Origin: JADJOM01 sp963817435
GTDB lineage: Bacteria; Gemmatimonadota; Gemmatimonadetes; Gemmatimonadales; GWC2-71-9
Reading direction: 5' to 3'
Length of the DNA: 64,000 nt
NCBI GenBank assembly: GCA_963817435.1
Contig: CAWFNY010000001.1
Coordinates: 310,001-374,000, forward strand
Below, one piece after another: positions 36,260 through 45,093 of this stretch (position 1 is the stretch's first letter; the number at the start of each line of letters is the position of its first letter). A program made the position numbers and the translations under genes. The notes beneath the pieces were generated by a model. The model was not told where the DNA came from, did no database searches, and worked only from the letters and a program-made list of their open reading frames with translations.

Positions 36260-37555
36260 CCCGGATCCTGCGCCTGGCGAGCGGGGGCGACGGGGTGGGG
36301 AAGCTCGAGGATGGGCGCACGGTATTCGTCCCTCGAACCGCCCCGGGCGATCTGGTGGAGCTTGCCGGAGTCCGGCTGCATGCCCGGTTTGCCCGCGCCC
36401 GCGTGGGGCAGGTGGTCGAGCCCGGCCCGGGGCGGGTCGTGCCCCGGTGCCGGCACTACCTCCGGGACGACTGTGGTGGCTGCCAACTGCAGCATCTGGA
36501 GTACCCGCAACAGCTTGCGCTCAAGCGCGCGATCGTTGAGGATGCGCTGGCGCGGATCGGCAAGCTTGACGTGACCGTCCCGGCGGTGATCCCCGCGCCG
36601 GATCCGTGGGGCTACCGGAGCCGGATCACCCTGGCGATCGCTCCCGGGCGGCGTCACGCCGGACTGCATCCGCTCGAGCAGGCTGGCAGGGTCTTCCCGC
36701 TCGAGCACTGCGAGATCGCTGCGCCGGTGCTGATGCGGCTCTGGGACGCGCTCCGGCACGGCCTGCACCTCCTTCCTCCCGATGCGGAGCAGCTGGTCTT
36801 GCGAGCCGATCGGGAGGGCGGGCTTCACGCCGTCGTCAGAGCAACCGGGGAGCAGGCGTGGAGCGGGGGCAGGCGCCTCGCCGAGGCAACGAAGGCTCGC
36901 GGGGTCGCGGTGACGGTGTGGTGGCAGCCCGAGCAGGGCGCGCCCCGGGTCGTGGCCGGCGACCGTGAAGCCTTTCCCGCGACGGTCTTCGAGCAGGTGC
37001 ATCCCGGGTTCGGCGACCGGATCCGCATGGACGCGATCGCCCTCCTCGGAGCGTGCAGGAACGTGCATGTCTGGGATCTCTACGCCGGTGTGGGGGAGAC
37101 GACCGAGCGGCTCTACGGTCTGGGCGCGAGCATCGAGAGTGTCGAGGTCGATCGCCGGGCCGTCGAGGCCGGTGAGCGGCTGTGGCGGGAGTCGCTGCAT
37201 GAGCGCGAGGAATCCCAGCGCCCGGAACCCGCTGGGGTCATCCGGCACGTCGGTCGGGTGGAGGAGATCCTCGGCCGGATGCGTGACCCGGGCGCTGTGA
37301 TCGCCAATCCGCCGAGAGGAGGCATGGAGCCGGCGGTGACCGATGAGCTGCTCAGGCGCCGGCCCCGGCGGATCGTCTATGTCTCCTGCGATCCGGCCAC
37401 GCTGGCGCGCGACCTTCGGCCGGCTTTGCGGCGGTACGGACGGTGCGGAGACGCCGCGTGCGGACAGGTCGCCCTACCGGGTCGCCACCGTTCAGTCATA
37501 CGATCTGTTCCCTCAGACGGCCCACGTGGAGACCGTCGTCCTGCTGGAGGGCTGA
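36256..37555 (+). CDS. TrmA/RlmD-family RNA (uracil-5-) methyltransferase, CTG start, one frameshift as sequenced
   Basis: A SAM-dependent uracil-C5 RNA methyltransferase. It has a TRAM-like start 'SGGDGVGKLEDGRTVFVPRT', a [4Fe-4S] set (CRHY, DDCGGC, EHC), the SAM motif 'DLYAGVGETTERL', 'IANPPRGGM' (Asn where DPPR is usual) and the catalytic Cys in 'VYVSCDPATLARD'. No ATG/GTG/TTG gives the full TRAM start. A CTG at 36256 has AGGGAGGGG 5 bases upstream and overlaps the accC stop (CTGA). From about 37430 the correct frame continues one base later ('SPYRVATVQSYDLFPQTAHVE') and stops at 37555, next to the following gene. Read without correction the frame runs to 37719. Confidence 0.75.
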
Positions 37556-38053
37556 GTGAAGTACTTCGTGACGATCGGCGGACGGGAGGTCCCGGTCGAG
37601 GTCGATGGGGATCGCGTCAGGGTGGAGGGGCAGGAGTTCCGGGCGCACCTCACCGTGGTGCCCGGAACCGCCGTCCGGCACCTTCTGGTCGACGCGGATT
37701 CGCTCGCACTGGTCGTTGAACAGCAGGGGCGGGGCGAGTGGCGGCTCGCGGTCGAGGGGACGGCATGCGTCGCGACGGTGGTGGACGAACGCACCCGGCA
37801 CATCCGGAGCCTCACCGGCGATTCCGGCCAGGCGGCGGCACCATCCCATCTCAAGGCGCCGATGCCTGGACTGGTGGTCCGGCTCCTGGCGCGGGAGGGT
37901 GAGGCGGTGGTGGCCGGTCAGGGGCTGGTGGTGCTTGAGGCGATGAAGATGGAGAACGAGCTCCGGGCGGGCGCGCCGGGGGTCGTGGCGTCCATCCGGG
38001 TCGCCCCGGGGCAGGCGGTGGAAAAGGGCCAGGTGCTGCTGGAGTTCTCCTGA
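37556..38053 (+). CDS. biotin carboxyl carrier protein
   Basis: A 165-residue protein. The C-terminal about 75 residues form the biotinyl (lipoyl-like) domain with the biotin site EAMKMEN near residue 130 and 'LKAPMPGLVVRLLAREGE'. The N-terminal half is a small beta domain, as in the carrier subunits of propionyl- or methylcrotonyl-type carboxylases. It carries CO2 between the AccC and PccB proteins. The GTG start follows the methyltransferase stop directly (TGA then GTG), so the two are co-translated. Confidence 0.92.
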   Translation: MKYFVTIGGREVPVEVDGDRVRVEGQEFRAHLTVVPGTAVRHLLVDADSLALVVEQQGRGEWRLAVEGTACVATVVDERTRHIRSLTGDSGQAAAPSHLKAPMPGLVVRLLAREGEAVVAGQGLVVLEAMKMENELRAGAPGVVASIRVAPGQAVEKGQVLLEFS

Positions 38054-38075
38054 TGAGGCGGATGGGGCTCCACCC

Positions 38076-38107
38076 TTGACCTAACCCATTTCAGGTAGCT
38101 AGTTTTC
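38076..38107 (+). promoter_or_regulatory. putative promoter of rplM-rpsI
   Basis: TTG (38076-38078) is followed after 21 bases by TAGTTTTC (38100-38107). A second overlapping TAG sits 4 bases before it. The ATG of rplM is 46 bp downstream of the element. Confidence 0.6.
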
Positions 38108-38152
38108 AAGTCTGTGCAGTTTCAGGGACTTCACTTCGGGGCATCAGGTCCG

Positions 38153-38602
38153 ATGAACACGTTTTCAGCCAAGCCGACCGATATCACGCACGACTGGCAC
38201 GTCGTGGACGCCGAAGGCGTCCCGCTCGGCCGTCTCGCCAGCCAGGTGGCGCAGCTCATCCGGGGCAAACACAAGCCCACCTTCACTCCGCACATGGATG
38301 GCGGTGACTTCGTCGTCGTCGTCAATGCGGACAAGGTGAAGCTGACCGGACGGAAGCTGGAGCAGAAGCGGCATTTCCGGCATACCGGCTACATGGGGCA
38401 CGAGCGGTACACCCCGGTCAAGAACCTGCTGCAGGGGAAGTTCCCCGAGCGCGTGATCGAACACGCGGTCTTCGGGATGCTGCCGAAGAACTCGCTCACC
38501 AAGCAGAAGCTCCGCACGAAGCTCAAGGTGTACGGCGGGGCGGAACACCCCCACGTCGCCCAGCAGCCCGTGCCCTACTCCGTCATCCCGAAGGCGAAGT
38601 GA
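38153..38602 (+). CDS. rplM: 50S ribosomal protein L13
   Basis: A 149-residue large-subunit protein. 'WHVVDAEGVPLGRLASQVA', the signature 'LRTKLKVYGGAEHPHVAQQP' and 'HPHVAQQPVPY' are characteristic. I use the ATG at 38153, after CAGG, instead of a longer frame. It pairs with rpsI one base downstream, the usual L13-S9 operon. Confidence 0.97.
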   Translation: MNTFSAKPTDITHDWHVVDAEGVPLGRLASQVAQLIRGKHKPTFTPHMDGGDFVVVVNADKVKLTGRKLEQKRHFRHTGYMGHERYTPVKNLLQGKFPERVIEHAVFGMLPKNSLTKQKLRTKLKVYGGAEHPHVAQQPVPYSVIPKAK

Positions 38603-38603
38603 C

Positions 38604-39005
38604 ATGAGCGGGAAGCCTGAATTCCGCTGGCAGGCCGTTGGCCGCCGTAAGACGAGCGTTGCACGGGTGTACATCACCCCGGGCACCGGCAAGTGGGACA
38701 TCAACGGTCGTACCCTGGGTGACTATTTCCCCCGGCCGTCGCTGGTCCAGCATATCCAGCAGTCGTTTTCCTCGACCGACACCCTCGGCGCGTTCGATGT
38801 CCGGGCGCACGTCGAAGGTGGCGGGCAGTCGGGCCAGGCCGGCGCGCTTCGCCTCGCGATCGCCCGGGCTCTGGTCGAGGCCGATGCGCAGCACCGGACC
38901 AAGCTGCGGGCGGGCGGGCTGCTGACCCGGGACCCGCGCGCGGTCGAGCGGAAGAAGCCGGGCCGGGCCGGTGCCCGCAAGCGGTTCCAGTTCTCCAAGC
39001 GGTAG
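38604..39005 (+). CDS. rpsI: 30S ribosomal protein S9
   Basis: A 133-residue small-subunit protein with the family start 'AVGRRKTSVARVYITPG', the signature 'GGGQSGQAGALRLAIARAL' and the C-terminal tail ending KRFQFSKR, whose last Lys-Arg contacts the P-site tRNA. It follows rplM by one base. A stem-loop (39015-39048) without a U-run follows. Confidence 0.97.
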   Translation: MSGKPEFRWQAVGRRKTSVARVYITPGTGKWDINGRTLGDYFPRPSLVQHIQQSFSSTDTLGAFDVRAHVEGGGQSGQAGALRLAIARALVEADAQHRTKLRAGGLLTRDPRAVERKKPGRAGARKRFQFSKR

Positions 39006-39014
39006 CATCAACCT

Positions 39015-39048
39015 GCGCCGGGCGGGTCGACGACCTGCTCCGGCGCCT
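39015..39048 (+). other. stem-loop between rpsI and rpsB
   Basis: An imperfect stem of about 13 bp, with outer arms GCGCCGG and CCGGCGC. It lies in the 190-bp gap before rpsB and has no U-tract. It could be an mRNA processing or attenuation structure, or the leader element used by S2. I see no other feature in this gap. Confidence 0.4.
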
Positions 39049-39197
39049 GGACAATACGCAGGACCCGGACACCCCATCGGGCGCCGGAACCACGCACGTC
39101 GCGGGATCGTTACCGGGGTGCCCCCCAGCGGGGTTCGGTGGCGAGACGAACGCGGCGGACGATCAACCCCTCAGACGACGAAGGACACATCTTTCAG

Positions 39198-40085
39198 ATG
39201 GCTCAGCCGCAGATTCAGGATCTTCTCGAGGCCGGCGTTCATTTCGGCCACCAGACCCGCCGTTGGAATCCCAAGATGCGCCGGTTCATTTTCGCCGAGC
39301 GTTCCGGGATCTACATCATCGACCTGCAGAAGACCCTCAAGCAGATCCAGCAGGCCCAGGATCTGTTGAAGAATGTCGTCCTCAAGGGCGAGGGCGTGCT
39401 GTTCGTGTGCACCAAGAAGCAGCTCAAGGGGACCGTGCAGGCGGAGGCGGCGAACTCCGGCTCCTTCTGGGTCACCGAACGCTGGCTCGGCGGCATGCTG
39501 ACGAACTTCCAGACCATCAAGAAGCAGATCAAGCGCCTCCGCGATCTGGAGCAGGGTTCGGAAGAGGGCGATTTCGAGAATTACACCAAGAAGGAACGGC
39601 TGATGTTCGAACGGGAGCGCGAGAAGCTGCTGCGCAACCTCGAGGGCATCAAGCAGATGGGCCGCCTGCCGGGCGCGCTCTTCGTGGTGGACGCGAAGAA
39701 GGAAAAGATCGCAGTCCAGGAAGCCAACAAGCTCGGCATCCCGGTGGTGGCGATTGTCGATACCAACGCGGATCCTGACGTCATCAGCGTGCCGATCCCG
39801 GGCAACGATGATGCGATCCGCTCAGTCGCGCTTATCACAGGCGCGCTGGCCGAGGTGATTCGTGAGGCTCGGGCCCAGAGCCCGATCCGTGGTGAAGCGA
39901 CCGAGGATGCGGACGGCGAGACCTACAGCACCGACGGCGGTTCCGAAGGCGATCCGGACGCCGATCGCAAGAAGCGCCGGCCCCGCCGCAAGCGGCGGCC
40001 GAAGACCGAAGCGATCACGGCGCGTATCAAGACCGGCGATGAGCCGGCGGGTGACGCTGAGCCGGCGGGAGAGCCGGAAGCGTAA
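39198..40085 (+). CDS. rpsB: 30S ribosomal protein S2
   Basis: A 295-residue protein. 'LLEAGVHFGHQTRRWNPKM', 'SFWVTERWLGGMLTNFQTI' and 'ALFVVDAKKEKIAVQEANKL' are family signatures. The C-terminal 60 residues are an added acidic then Arg/Lys-rich tail (DRKKRRPRRKRRPKTE), longer than in E. coli (241 residues) and probably disordered. It is followed by tsf as usual, after 172 bp. Confidence 0.97.
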   Translation: MAQPQIQDLLEAGVHFGHQTRRWNPKMRRFIFAERSGIYIIDLQKTLKQIQQAQDLLKNVVLKGEGVLFVCTKKQLKGTVQAEAANSGSFWVTERWLGGMLTNFQTIKKQIKRLRDLEQGSEEGDFENYTKKERLMFEREREKLLRNLEGIKQMGRLPGALFVVDAKKEKIAVQEANKLGIPVVAIVDTNADPDVISVPIPGNDDAIRSVALITGALAEVIREARAQSPIRGEATEDADGETYSTDGGSEGDPDADRKKRRPRRKRRPKTEAITARIKTGDEPAGDAEPAGEPEA

Positions 40086-40257
40086 CCGGGGGCCGATCGG
40101 CCGATACGAGCACCGCCGCCGTCCTGGCCCGCTGGGCTGGACGGCGGCTTACTATGCGGGGCGACCACACGGGCCGCCCATACAGTCGCGAGGGGGTCAC
40201 CGCCGCCAATGGGCGGTACCGGGGCCGCCCGCCTGGATCAGTGAAAGAGGAAATCAG

Positions 40258-41127
40258 ATGAGTCTGCCGATTACGGCGAAGATGGTCGCGGAGCTTCGGG
40301 CACGCACCGGCGCGGGCATGATGGACTGCAAGGCGGCACTCCAGGAGGCTGAGGGCGACATGGACCGGGCCGTGGAGATCCTGCGGAAGAAGGGTATGGC
40401 CAAGGCCGACAAGCGCGGCGACCGCAGCGCGTCGCAGGGACTGGTGGTCATCGAGGCGGCCAGCAGCGGTCGCGACGCCGCCATGATCGAGCTGAACTGC
40501 GAGACCGACTTCGTGGCCAAGAATGAGGACTTCGTCCTGCTGGCGCGCGACCTCGCGAAGCACGCCCTGCAGCATGCACCCGAGGGGAATCACCCGGGCA
40601 GCGCCATTGAAGGCCAGCCCTTCCGGGGCGGGACGGTGGGCGAGGCCGTGAAGCATATCTCCGGCAAGACCGGTGAGGCGATGGCACTCAAGCGGGTGGC
40701 GCGATTCCACATCGCGGACGGCACCGTGGGCCACTACCTGCACCACAACGCCCAGAGCGGTGCGCTGGTCGAGCTGGCCGGCGTTAGGGGTGAGGCCGTC
40801 ACGCACCTCGGCCGCGAGCTGGCGCTGCACATCACATCGACCGATCCGCTCGGCGTGAGTGAGGCGGACATCGCACCGGCGCTGCTCGCGACCGAGCGCC
40901 GGATCGCCGAGGAGCAGGTGGCCCAGGAGGGCAAGCCGGAGAACATCCGGGCCAAGATCGTGGACGGGAAGCTCAAGAAGTTCGTAGCGGAGCGCACGCT
41001 GCTCGGTCAGCTGTTCGTCAAGGACGACAGCAAGAGCGTGGGTGACCTGGTGAAGGATGTCGCCAAGCAGGCGGGCGGCCCGCTCACCGTTACCCGGCTC
41101 GCCCGATTCAAGGTCGGAGAGGGCTGA
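40258..41127 (+). CDS. tsf: elongation factor Ts
   Basis: A 289-residue exchange factor that recycles EF-Tu. The N-terminal UBA-like domain has 'LRARTGAGMMDCKAALQEA' and 'AVEILRKKGMAKA'. The core carries the signature 'ELNCETDFVAKN' and the C-terminal 'ERTLLGQLFVKDDSKSVGDL'. The ATG is preceded by GAAAGAGG. Its last TGA overlaps the pyrH ATG (TGATG). Confidence 0.97.
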   Translation: MSLPITAKMVAELRARTGAGMMDCKAALQEAEGDMDRAVEILRKKGMAKADKRGDRSASQGLVVIEAASSGRDAAMIELNCETDFVAKNEDFVLLARDLAKHALQHAPEGNHPGSAIEGQPFRGGTVGEAVKHISGKTGEAMALKRVARFHIADGTVGHYLHHNAQSGALVELAGVRGEAVTHLGRELALHITSTDPLGVSEADIAPALLATERRIAEEQVAQEGKPENIRAKIVDGKLKKFVAERTLLGQLFVKDDSKSVGDLVKDVAKQAGGPLTVTRLARFKVGEG

Positions 41128-41837
41128 TGCGCCGCGGGTACACCCGGGCGCTGCTCAAGCTGTCCGGTGAGGCGCTCGCCGGCGAGAAGGGCTACGGGCT
41201 CGACTACAAGGTCGTGGACGCGTTCGCGGAGGAGCTGCTGCGCGTCCACGCGCGCGGTGTGCAGCTCTCGCTGGTCGTTGGCGGCGGAAACATCCTCCGT
41301 GGCGCGACCGCGAGCCAGCAGGGTCTCGACCGCGTGTCGGCGGATTACATGGGGATGCTCGCCACCGTCATCAACGCCCTGGCGGTCCAGGACATCCTGG
41401 AGCGCAAGGGCGTGCAGACGCGCGTCATGACCGCCATCCGCATGGAGTCGCTCGCGGAGCCTTACATCCGGCGCCGCGCGCTCCGGCACATGGAGAAGGG
41501 ACGTCTCGTTATCTTTGCGGGAGGCACGGGCAATCCCTACTTCTCCACTGATACCGCCGCGGTCCTGCGGGCGCTTGAGGTGGAGTCGGAGGTGATTCTC
41601 AAGGGCACCAACGTGGAGGGCATCTTCACGGCGGACCCCCGCAAGGACCCACAGGCCAGGCTCATTCCCGAGCTGACCTTCCAGGACGCGCTGGTCAACG
41701 GCTACGAGGTCATGGATCGCAGCGCCTTCGGGCTCTGCCAGACCAACAAGCTGCCCATCGTCGTCTTCAACATGAACATTCCGGGGAATCTGGACCGGGT
41801 GCTCCAGGGTGCTCCGGTCGGAACCATCGTCCAATGA
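41127..41837 (+). CDS. pyrH: UMP kinase
   Basis: A 236-residue amino-acid-kinase-fold enzyme that phosphorylates UMP. Visible are 'LLKLSGEALAGEKGYG', 'VVGGGNILRG', 'IFAGGTGNPYFSTDTAA' and 'LKGTNVEGIFTADPRKDP'. It is coupled to tsf upstream and overlaps frr by 4 bp (ATGA), the common tsf-pyrH-frr order. Confidence 0.97.
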   Translation: MRRGYTRALLKLSGEALAGEKGYGLDYKVVDAFAEELLRVHARGVQLSLVVGGGNILRGATASQQGLDRVSADYMGMLATVINALAVQDILERKGVQTRVMTAIRMESLAEPYIRRRALRHMEKGRLVIFAGGTGNPYFSTDTAAVLRALEVESEVILKGTNVEGIFTADPRKDPQARLIPELTFQDALVNGYEVMDRSAFGLCQTNKLPIVVFNMNIPGNLDRVLQGAPVGTIVQ

Positions 41838-42388
41838 CCACGATTCCGGAACTGATCAAGCAGGCGAAGGATCTGATGCACAAGGCCGTCGAGAACACCC
41901 GCAAGGAGTTTTCGGCGATCCGGACCGGGAAGGCCACGATCTCGCTGCTCGATATCGTGCGGGTCGAGGCGTACGGGAACTCCATGCCGCTCAACCAGGT
42001 GGCCATGGTCGCGGCGCCGGAGCCGAGGATGCTCACGGTCCAGCCCTTCGACAAGGGGCTTTCGCAGGTCATTGAGAAGGCGATTCGCGACTCCAACCTG
42101 GGACTCAATCCGGCCAGTCAGGGCGGCCTGATCCGGGTGCCGATTCCGGCCCTCACGGAGGAGCGGCGGCGGGACCTGGTGAAGGTCATGCACAAGCTGG
42201 GCGAGGAGGGCCGGGTGGCCGTGCGGCACGCTCGCGGCGATGCGCACGGGAAGATCAAGAAGGTCGAAAAGATCTCCGAGGACGACCGGACCCGTGGCGA
42301 GAAGGAGCTCCAGAAGATCACCGACGAGCATATCAAGCAGATCGATCAGCTGATCGCCGCCAAAGAGGCGGAGATCATGGAAGTCTGA
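41834..42388 (+). CDS. frr: ribosome recycling factor
   Basis: A 184-residue factor that splits the post-termination ribosome with EF-G. It has the long helical bundle and 'IRTGKATISLLDIVRVEAYG', 'NQVAMVAAPEPRMLTVQPFD' and 'RVPIPALTEERRRDLVK'. The length is standard (185). It overlaps pyrH; uppS follows 4 bp later. Confidence 0.97.
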   Translation: MTTIPELIKQAKDLMHKAVENTRKEFSAIRTGKATISLLDIVRVEAYGNSMPLNQVAMVAAPEPRMLTVQPFDKGLSQVIEKAIRDSNLGLNPASQGGLIRVPIPALTEERRRDLVKVMHKLGEEGRVAVRHARGDAHGKIKKVEKISEDDRTRGEKELQKITDEHIKQIDQLIAAKEAEIMEV

Positions 42389-42392
42389 ACGG

Positions 42393-43133
42393 ATGAGCGA
42401 CGAGCTGCTCCGGCAGGTGAAGCTCAACGGGAGGCGACCGGCCCACATCGCAATCATCATGGACGGTAACGGCCGCTGGGCGCGCGGGCGCGCGCTGCCG
42501 CGGCCGTTCGGCCACAAAGCGGGGATGAAAGCGGTCCGCGAGGTGGTCGAAGGGGCCCTGGCCGCCGGGGTGGAGGTACTGACGCTCTTCGCCTTCAGCC
42601 AGGAGAACTGGCAGCGGCCGGCCGACGAGATCGGCGCGCTGATGGGGCTGCTCGAGGAATACATCGCGCGGGAGATGGCGGAACTCGAGACGCAGGGCGT
42701 CCGGGTCCGGTTCCTCGGCGACCTGGACCGGCTGCCGCCTTCGCAGCGCGGGGCGGTTGATCGCCTCATGGCGCACACCGCCCGCGGGGACAAGCTCGCG
42801 CTCAACATCTGCATCTCCTACGGCGCCCGCGCCGAGCTGACCCGGGCGGCGCGCCAGCTCGCCGAGGAGGCGGTGGCCGGTCGTCTCGATCCCGCGGACA
42901 TCGATGAGGAGGCGATCGCCTCCCGGCTGTACACCGCGGCCTTCCCGGATCCGGACCTGCTGATCCGTACCTCCGGGGAGCTGCGGATCTCGAACTTCCT
43001 TCTCTGGCAGCTGGCCTACGCCGAGCTGTTCGTCACCCCGGTGCTGTGGCCCGATTTCGGCCGGGAGCAGCTTTACGAGGCCATCCTCGAATACCAGCGG
43101 CGTGACCGGCGGTTCGGGAAGGTCTCGGTCTAG
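42393..43133 (+). CDS. uppS: undecaprenyl diphosphate synthase
   Basis: A 246-residue cis-prenyltransferase that makes C55 carrier lipid for peptidoglycan. Seen are 'IIMDGNGRWARGRALPR' with the catalytic Asp, 'HKAGMKAVREVVEG', 'LFAFSQENWQRP' and the signature 'DLLIRTSGELRISNFLLWQ'. The ATG is 4 bp after frr. Confidence 0.96.
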   Translation: MSDELLRQVKLNGRRPAHIAIIMDGNGRWARGRALPRPFGHKAGMKAVREVVEGALAAGVEVLTLFAFSQENWQRPADEIGALMGLLEEYIAREMAELETQGVRVRFLGDLDRLPPSQRGAVDRLMAHTARGDKLALNICISYGARAELTRAARQLAEEAVAGRLDPADIDEEAIASRLYTAAFPDPDLLIRTSGELRISNFLLWQLAYAELFVTPVLWPDFGREQLYEAILEYQRRDRRFGKVSV

Positions 43134-43141
43134 CCTACGCA

Positions 43142-43999
43142 ATGGCTTCCAATCTCGCACAGCGCATCGGCTTTGCGGTGGTCGCCATCCCCGCGGCGCT
43201 GGGTGTGGTGTATCTCGGTGGCTGGCCCCTGGTGGCCGCCGTCTCGGTGGCGGCCACGCTGGGCGCGCGCGAGCTGTATGATTTCGCCCGACGGCAGGGC
43301 ACGGAGCCGCTCACCCGTACCGGGCTCGTTTCCGCGGCACTCCTGCCGGCGCTCGCCTATCTGAACGTCACCCGGATGATGGACCTCGCCGAATGGGGCT
43401 GGTTCATCGGCGGCCTCTGGCTGGTCGGGGTGCTGACGATCGTCCTGGTTCGCCGTACGCCCGACCGGAGGCCCTTCGCCAGCGCGTCCGCCACACTTTT
43501 CGGCGTCCTCTATCCCGCCGGCCTCGCCACCTTTCTCATCCCCATCCGGCATGCGCAGTATCCGACGATGTCGTGGGCGGGGGCATGGATGGTGTTCTTC
43601 CCGCTGGTGATTACCTGGGTCTGCGATACCGCGGCGATGTTCGGCGGCAAGGCGATCGGCGGGCGGAAGCTGTGGCCCGCGATCAGCCCGGGAAAGACCT
43701 GGGCGGGTTCGATCGCCGGCGTCGTCGGCGCGCTGGCGACGGTGCCGCTGATGAACCTGCTGGTCCTCGACCGGGTCGGCGTGGCGCTGCCGCTGTGGCA
43801 GGGGCTGGTGTTCGCGGCGGTGCTCAGCATCGTGGGGCAGGTGGGCGACCTCGCGGAGTCGCTCTACAAGCGCGAAGTCGGCGTCAAGGATTCCTCGGCG
43901 CTGATTCCCGGGCACGGCGGGGTCCTCGACCGGTTCGATTCGCTCTACTTCGTCCTTCCGGTGTCCGCGGCGCTGTACCGGCTGTTCGGCGTGCTCTGA
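43142..43999 (+). CDS. cdsA: phosphatidate cytidylyltransferase
   Basis: A 285-residue polytopic membrane enzyme that makes CDP-diacylglycerol. Several hydrophobic helices lead to the C-terminal signature 'SLYKREVGVKDSSALIPGHGGVLDRFDSL', given here as SxxKRxxxxKD...PGHGGxxDRxDS. The start 'MASNLAQRIGFAVVAIPAAL' lies 8 bp after uppS and the TGA overlaps the dxr ATG. Confidence 0.95.
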   Translation: MASNLAQRIGFAVVAIPAALGVVYLGGWPLVAAVSVAATLGARELYDFARRQGTEPLTRTGLVSAALLPALAYLNVTRMMDLAEWGWFIGGLWLVGVLTIVLVRRTPDRRPFASASATLFGVLYPAGLATFLIPIRHAQYPTMSWAGAWMVFFPLVITWVCDTAAMFGGKAIGGRKLWPAISPGKTWAGSIAGVVGALATVPLMNLLVLDRVGVALPLWQGLVFAAVLSIVGQVGDLAESLYKREVGVKDSSALIPGHGGVLDRFDSLYFVLPVSAALYRLFGVL

Positions 44000-45093
44000 T
44001 GCGCGGTGTCACGATCCTGGGATCCACCGGCTCCATCGGGAAGAGCGCGCTCGCGGTGCTGGCGCGCCAGCGGGACGACTTCCGGGTCGTGGCGCTCACG
44101 GCCCATGAGAACGCGTCCGCGCTCGCACGGCAGGTGTCCGAGTGGCGGCCGGCGCTGAGCGGCCTGGTGAGGGAATCGGGTCCCGCGCTGCTGGTCGAGG
44201 CGGCGACGCACCCCGATGTCTCGATTGTGATCAACGCGGTCGTCGGCGCGGCCGGGCTGGATGCGACGCTCGCGGCGCTCCGGGCCGGCAAGCGGGTCGC
44301 GCTCGCGAACAAGGAGACGCTGGTGATGGCCGGCGACCTGGTGCGCGCGGCCTCCCGCGAGGGCGGCGGTGAACTGATCCCGGTGGATTCGGAGCACAGC
44401 GCGGTACTGCAGTGCCTGGCCGGAAGCGAGGCCGGCCTGGCGCGGCTCATCCTGACGGCCTCGGGAGGACCATTCCGGGAGTGGCCCGAGGCGCGGATCG
44501 CGGCGGCGACGGTCGAGGAGGCGCTCAACCATCCCACCTGGCGGATGGGCAGCAAAGTCACCGTGGACAGCGCCACCCTCGCCAACAAGGCGCTCGAAGT
44601 CATCGAGGCGCATCACCTCTTCGGCGTCGGCTACGACGCGCTCGAAGTCGTGGTGCATCCGCAGAGCATCATCCACGCGTTCGTGGAGTTCTGTGACGGG
44701 AGCGTCATCGCACAACTTGGATTTCCCACGATGGAACTGCCGATCCTCTACGCCCTGACGCACCCCGCGCGGATGACCGACGGGGGAACCCGCCGGTTCG
44801 ATCCGGTGGCCGCGGGCAGCCTCACCTTCGAGCCGGTGCGCACGGAGGTGTTCCGGGCGTTCCGGGCCGGTGTCGACGCGGGCCGGGCCGGAGGCACGGC
44901 GCCAGCGGCGTTCAACGCGGCCAATGAGGTCGCCGTGGCGGCCTTCCTGTCAGGCGCGATTTCCTTCGGACGGATTGCCGAGACCATCGAGCGGGTCCTG
45001 GAGGCGCACCGGATCGAGCCGGTGCGCGATCTCGAGACGGTACGCGCGGCGGACCAGTGGGCCCGCGGGCGCGCGCGTGAGGTGCTGGCGTGA
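43999..45093 (+). CDS. dxr: 1-deoxy-D-xylulose 5-phosphate reductoisomerase
   Basis: A 364-residue NADPH enzyme of the MEP isoprenoid pathway. The NADPH loop is 'VTILGSTGSIGKSALAVLA', followed by 'ANKETLVMAGDLV', 'PVDSEHSAVLQCL' and 'GSKVTVDSATLANKALEVIEA', with the metal-binding DSEH. The frame is open further upstream, but homology begins at this ATG, which overlaps the cdsA stop. It ends overlapping rseP. Confidence 0.96.
   Translation: MRGVTILGSTGSIGKSALAVLARQRDDFRVVALTAHENASALARQVSEWRPALSGLVRESGPALLVEAATHPDVSIVINAVVGAAGLDATLAALRAGKRVALANKETLVMAGDLVRAASREGGGELIPVDSEHSAVLQCLAGSEAGLARLILTASGGPFREWPEARIAAATVEEALNHPTWRMGSKVTVDSATLANKALEVIEAHHLFGVGYDALEVVVHPQSIIHAFVEFCDGSVIAQLGFPTMELPILYALTHPARMTDGGTRRFDPVAAGSLTFEPVRTEVFRAFRAGVDAGRAGGTAPAAFNAANEVAVAAFLSGAISFGRIAETIERVLEAHRIEPVRDLETVRAADQWARGRAREVLA

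Noticed and set aside
36231..36295. GTG at 36295 as the methyltransferase start
   Set aside because: It would remove about 13 residues of the TRAM domain and has no ribosome-binding site, while the CTG at 36256 has one.
43393..43998. N-terminal extension of dxr
   Set aside because: The frame overlaps cdsA fully and shows no homology; the NADPH motif begins at the ATG at 43999.
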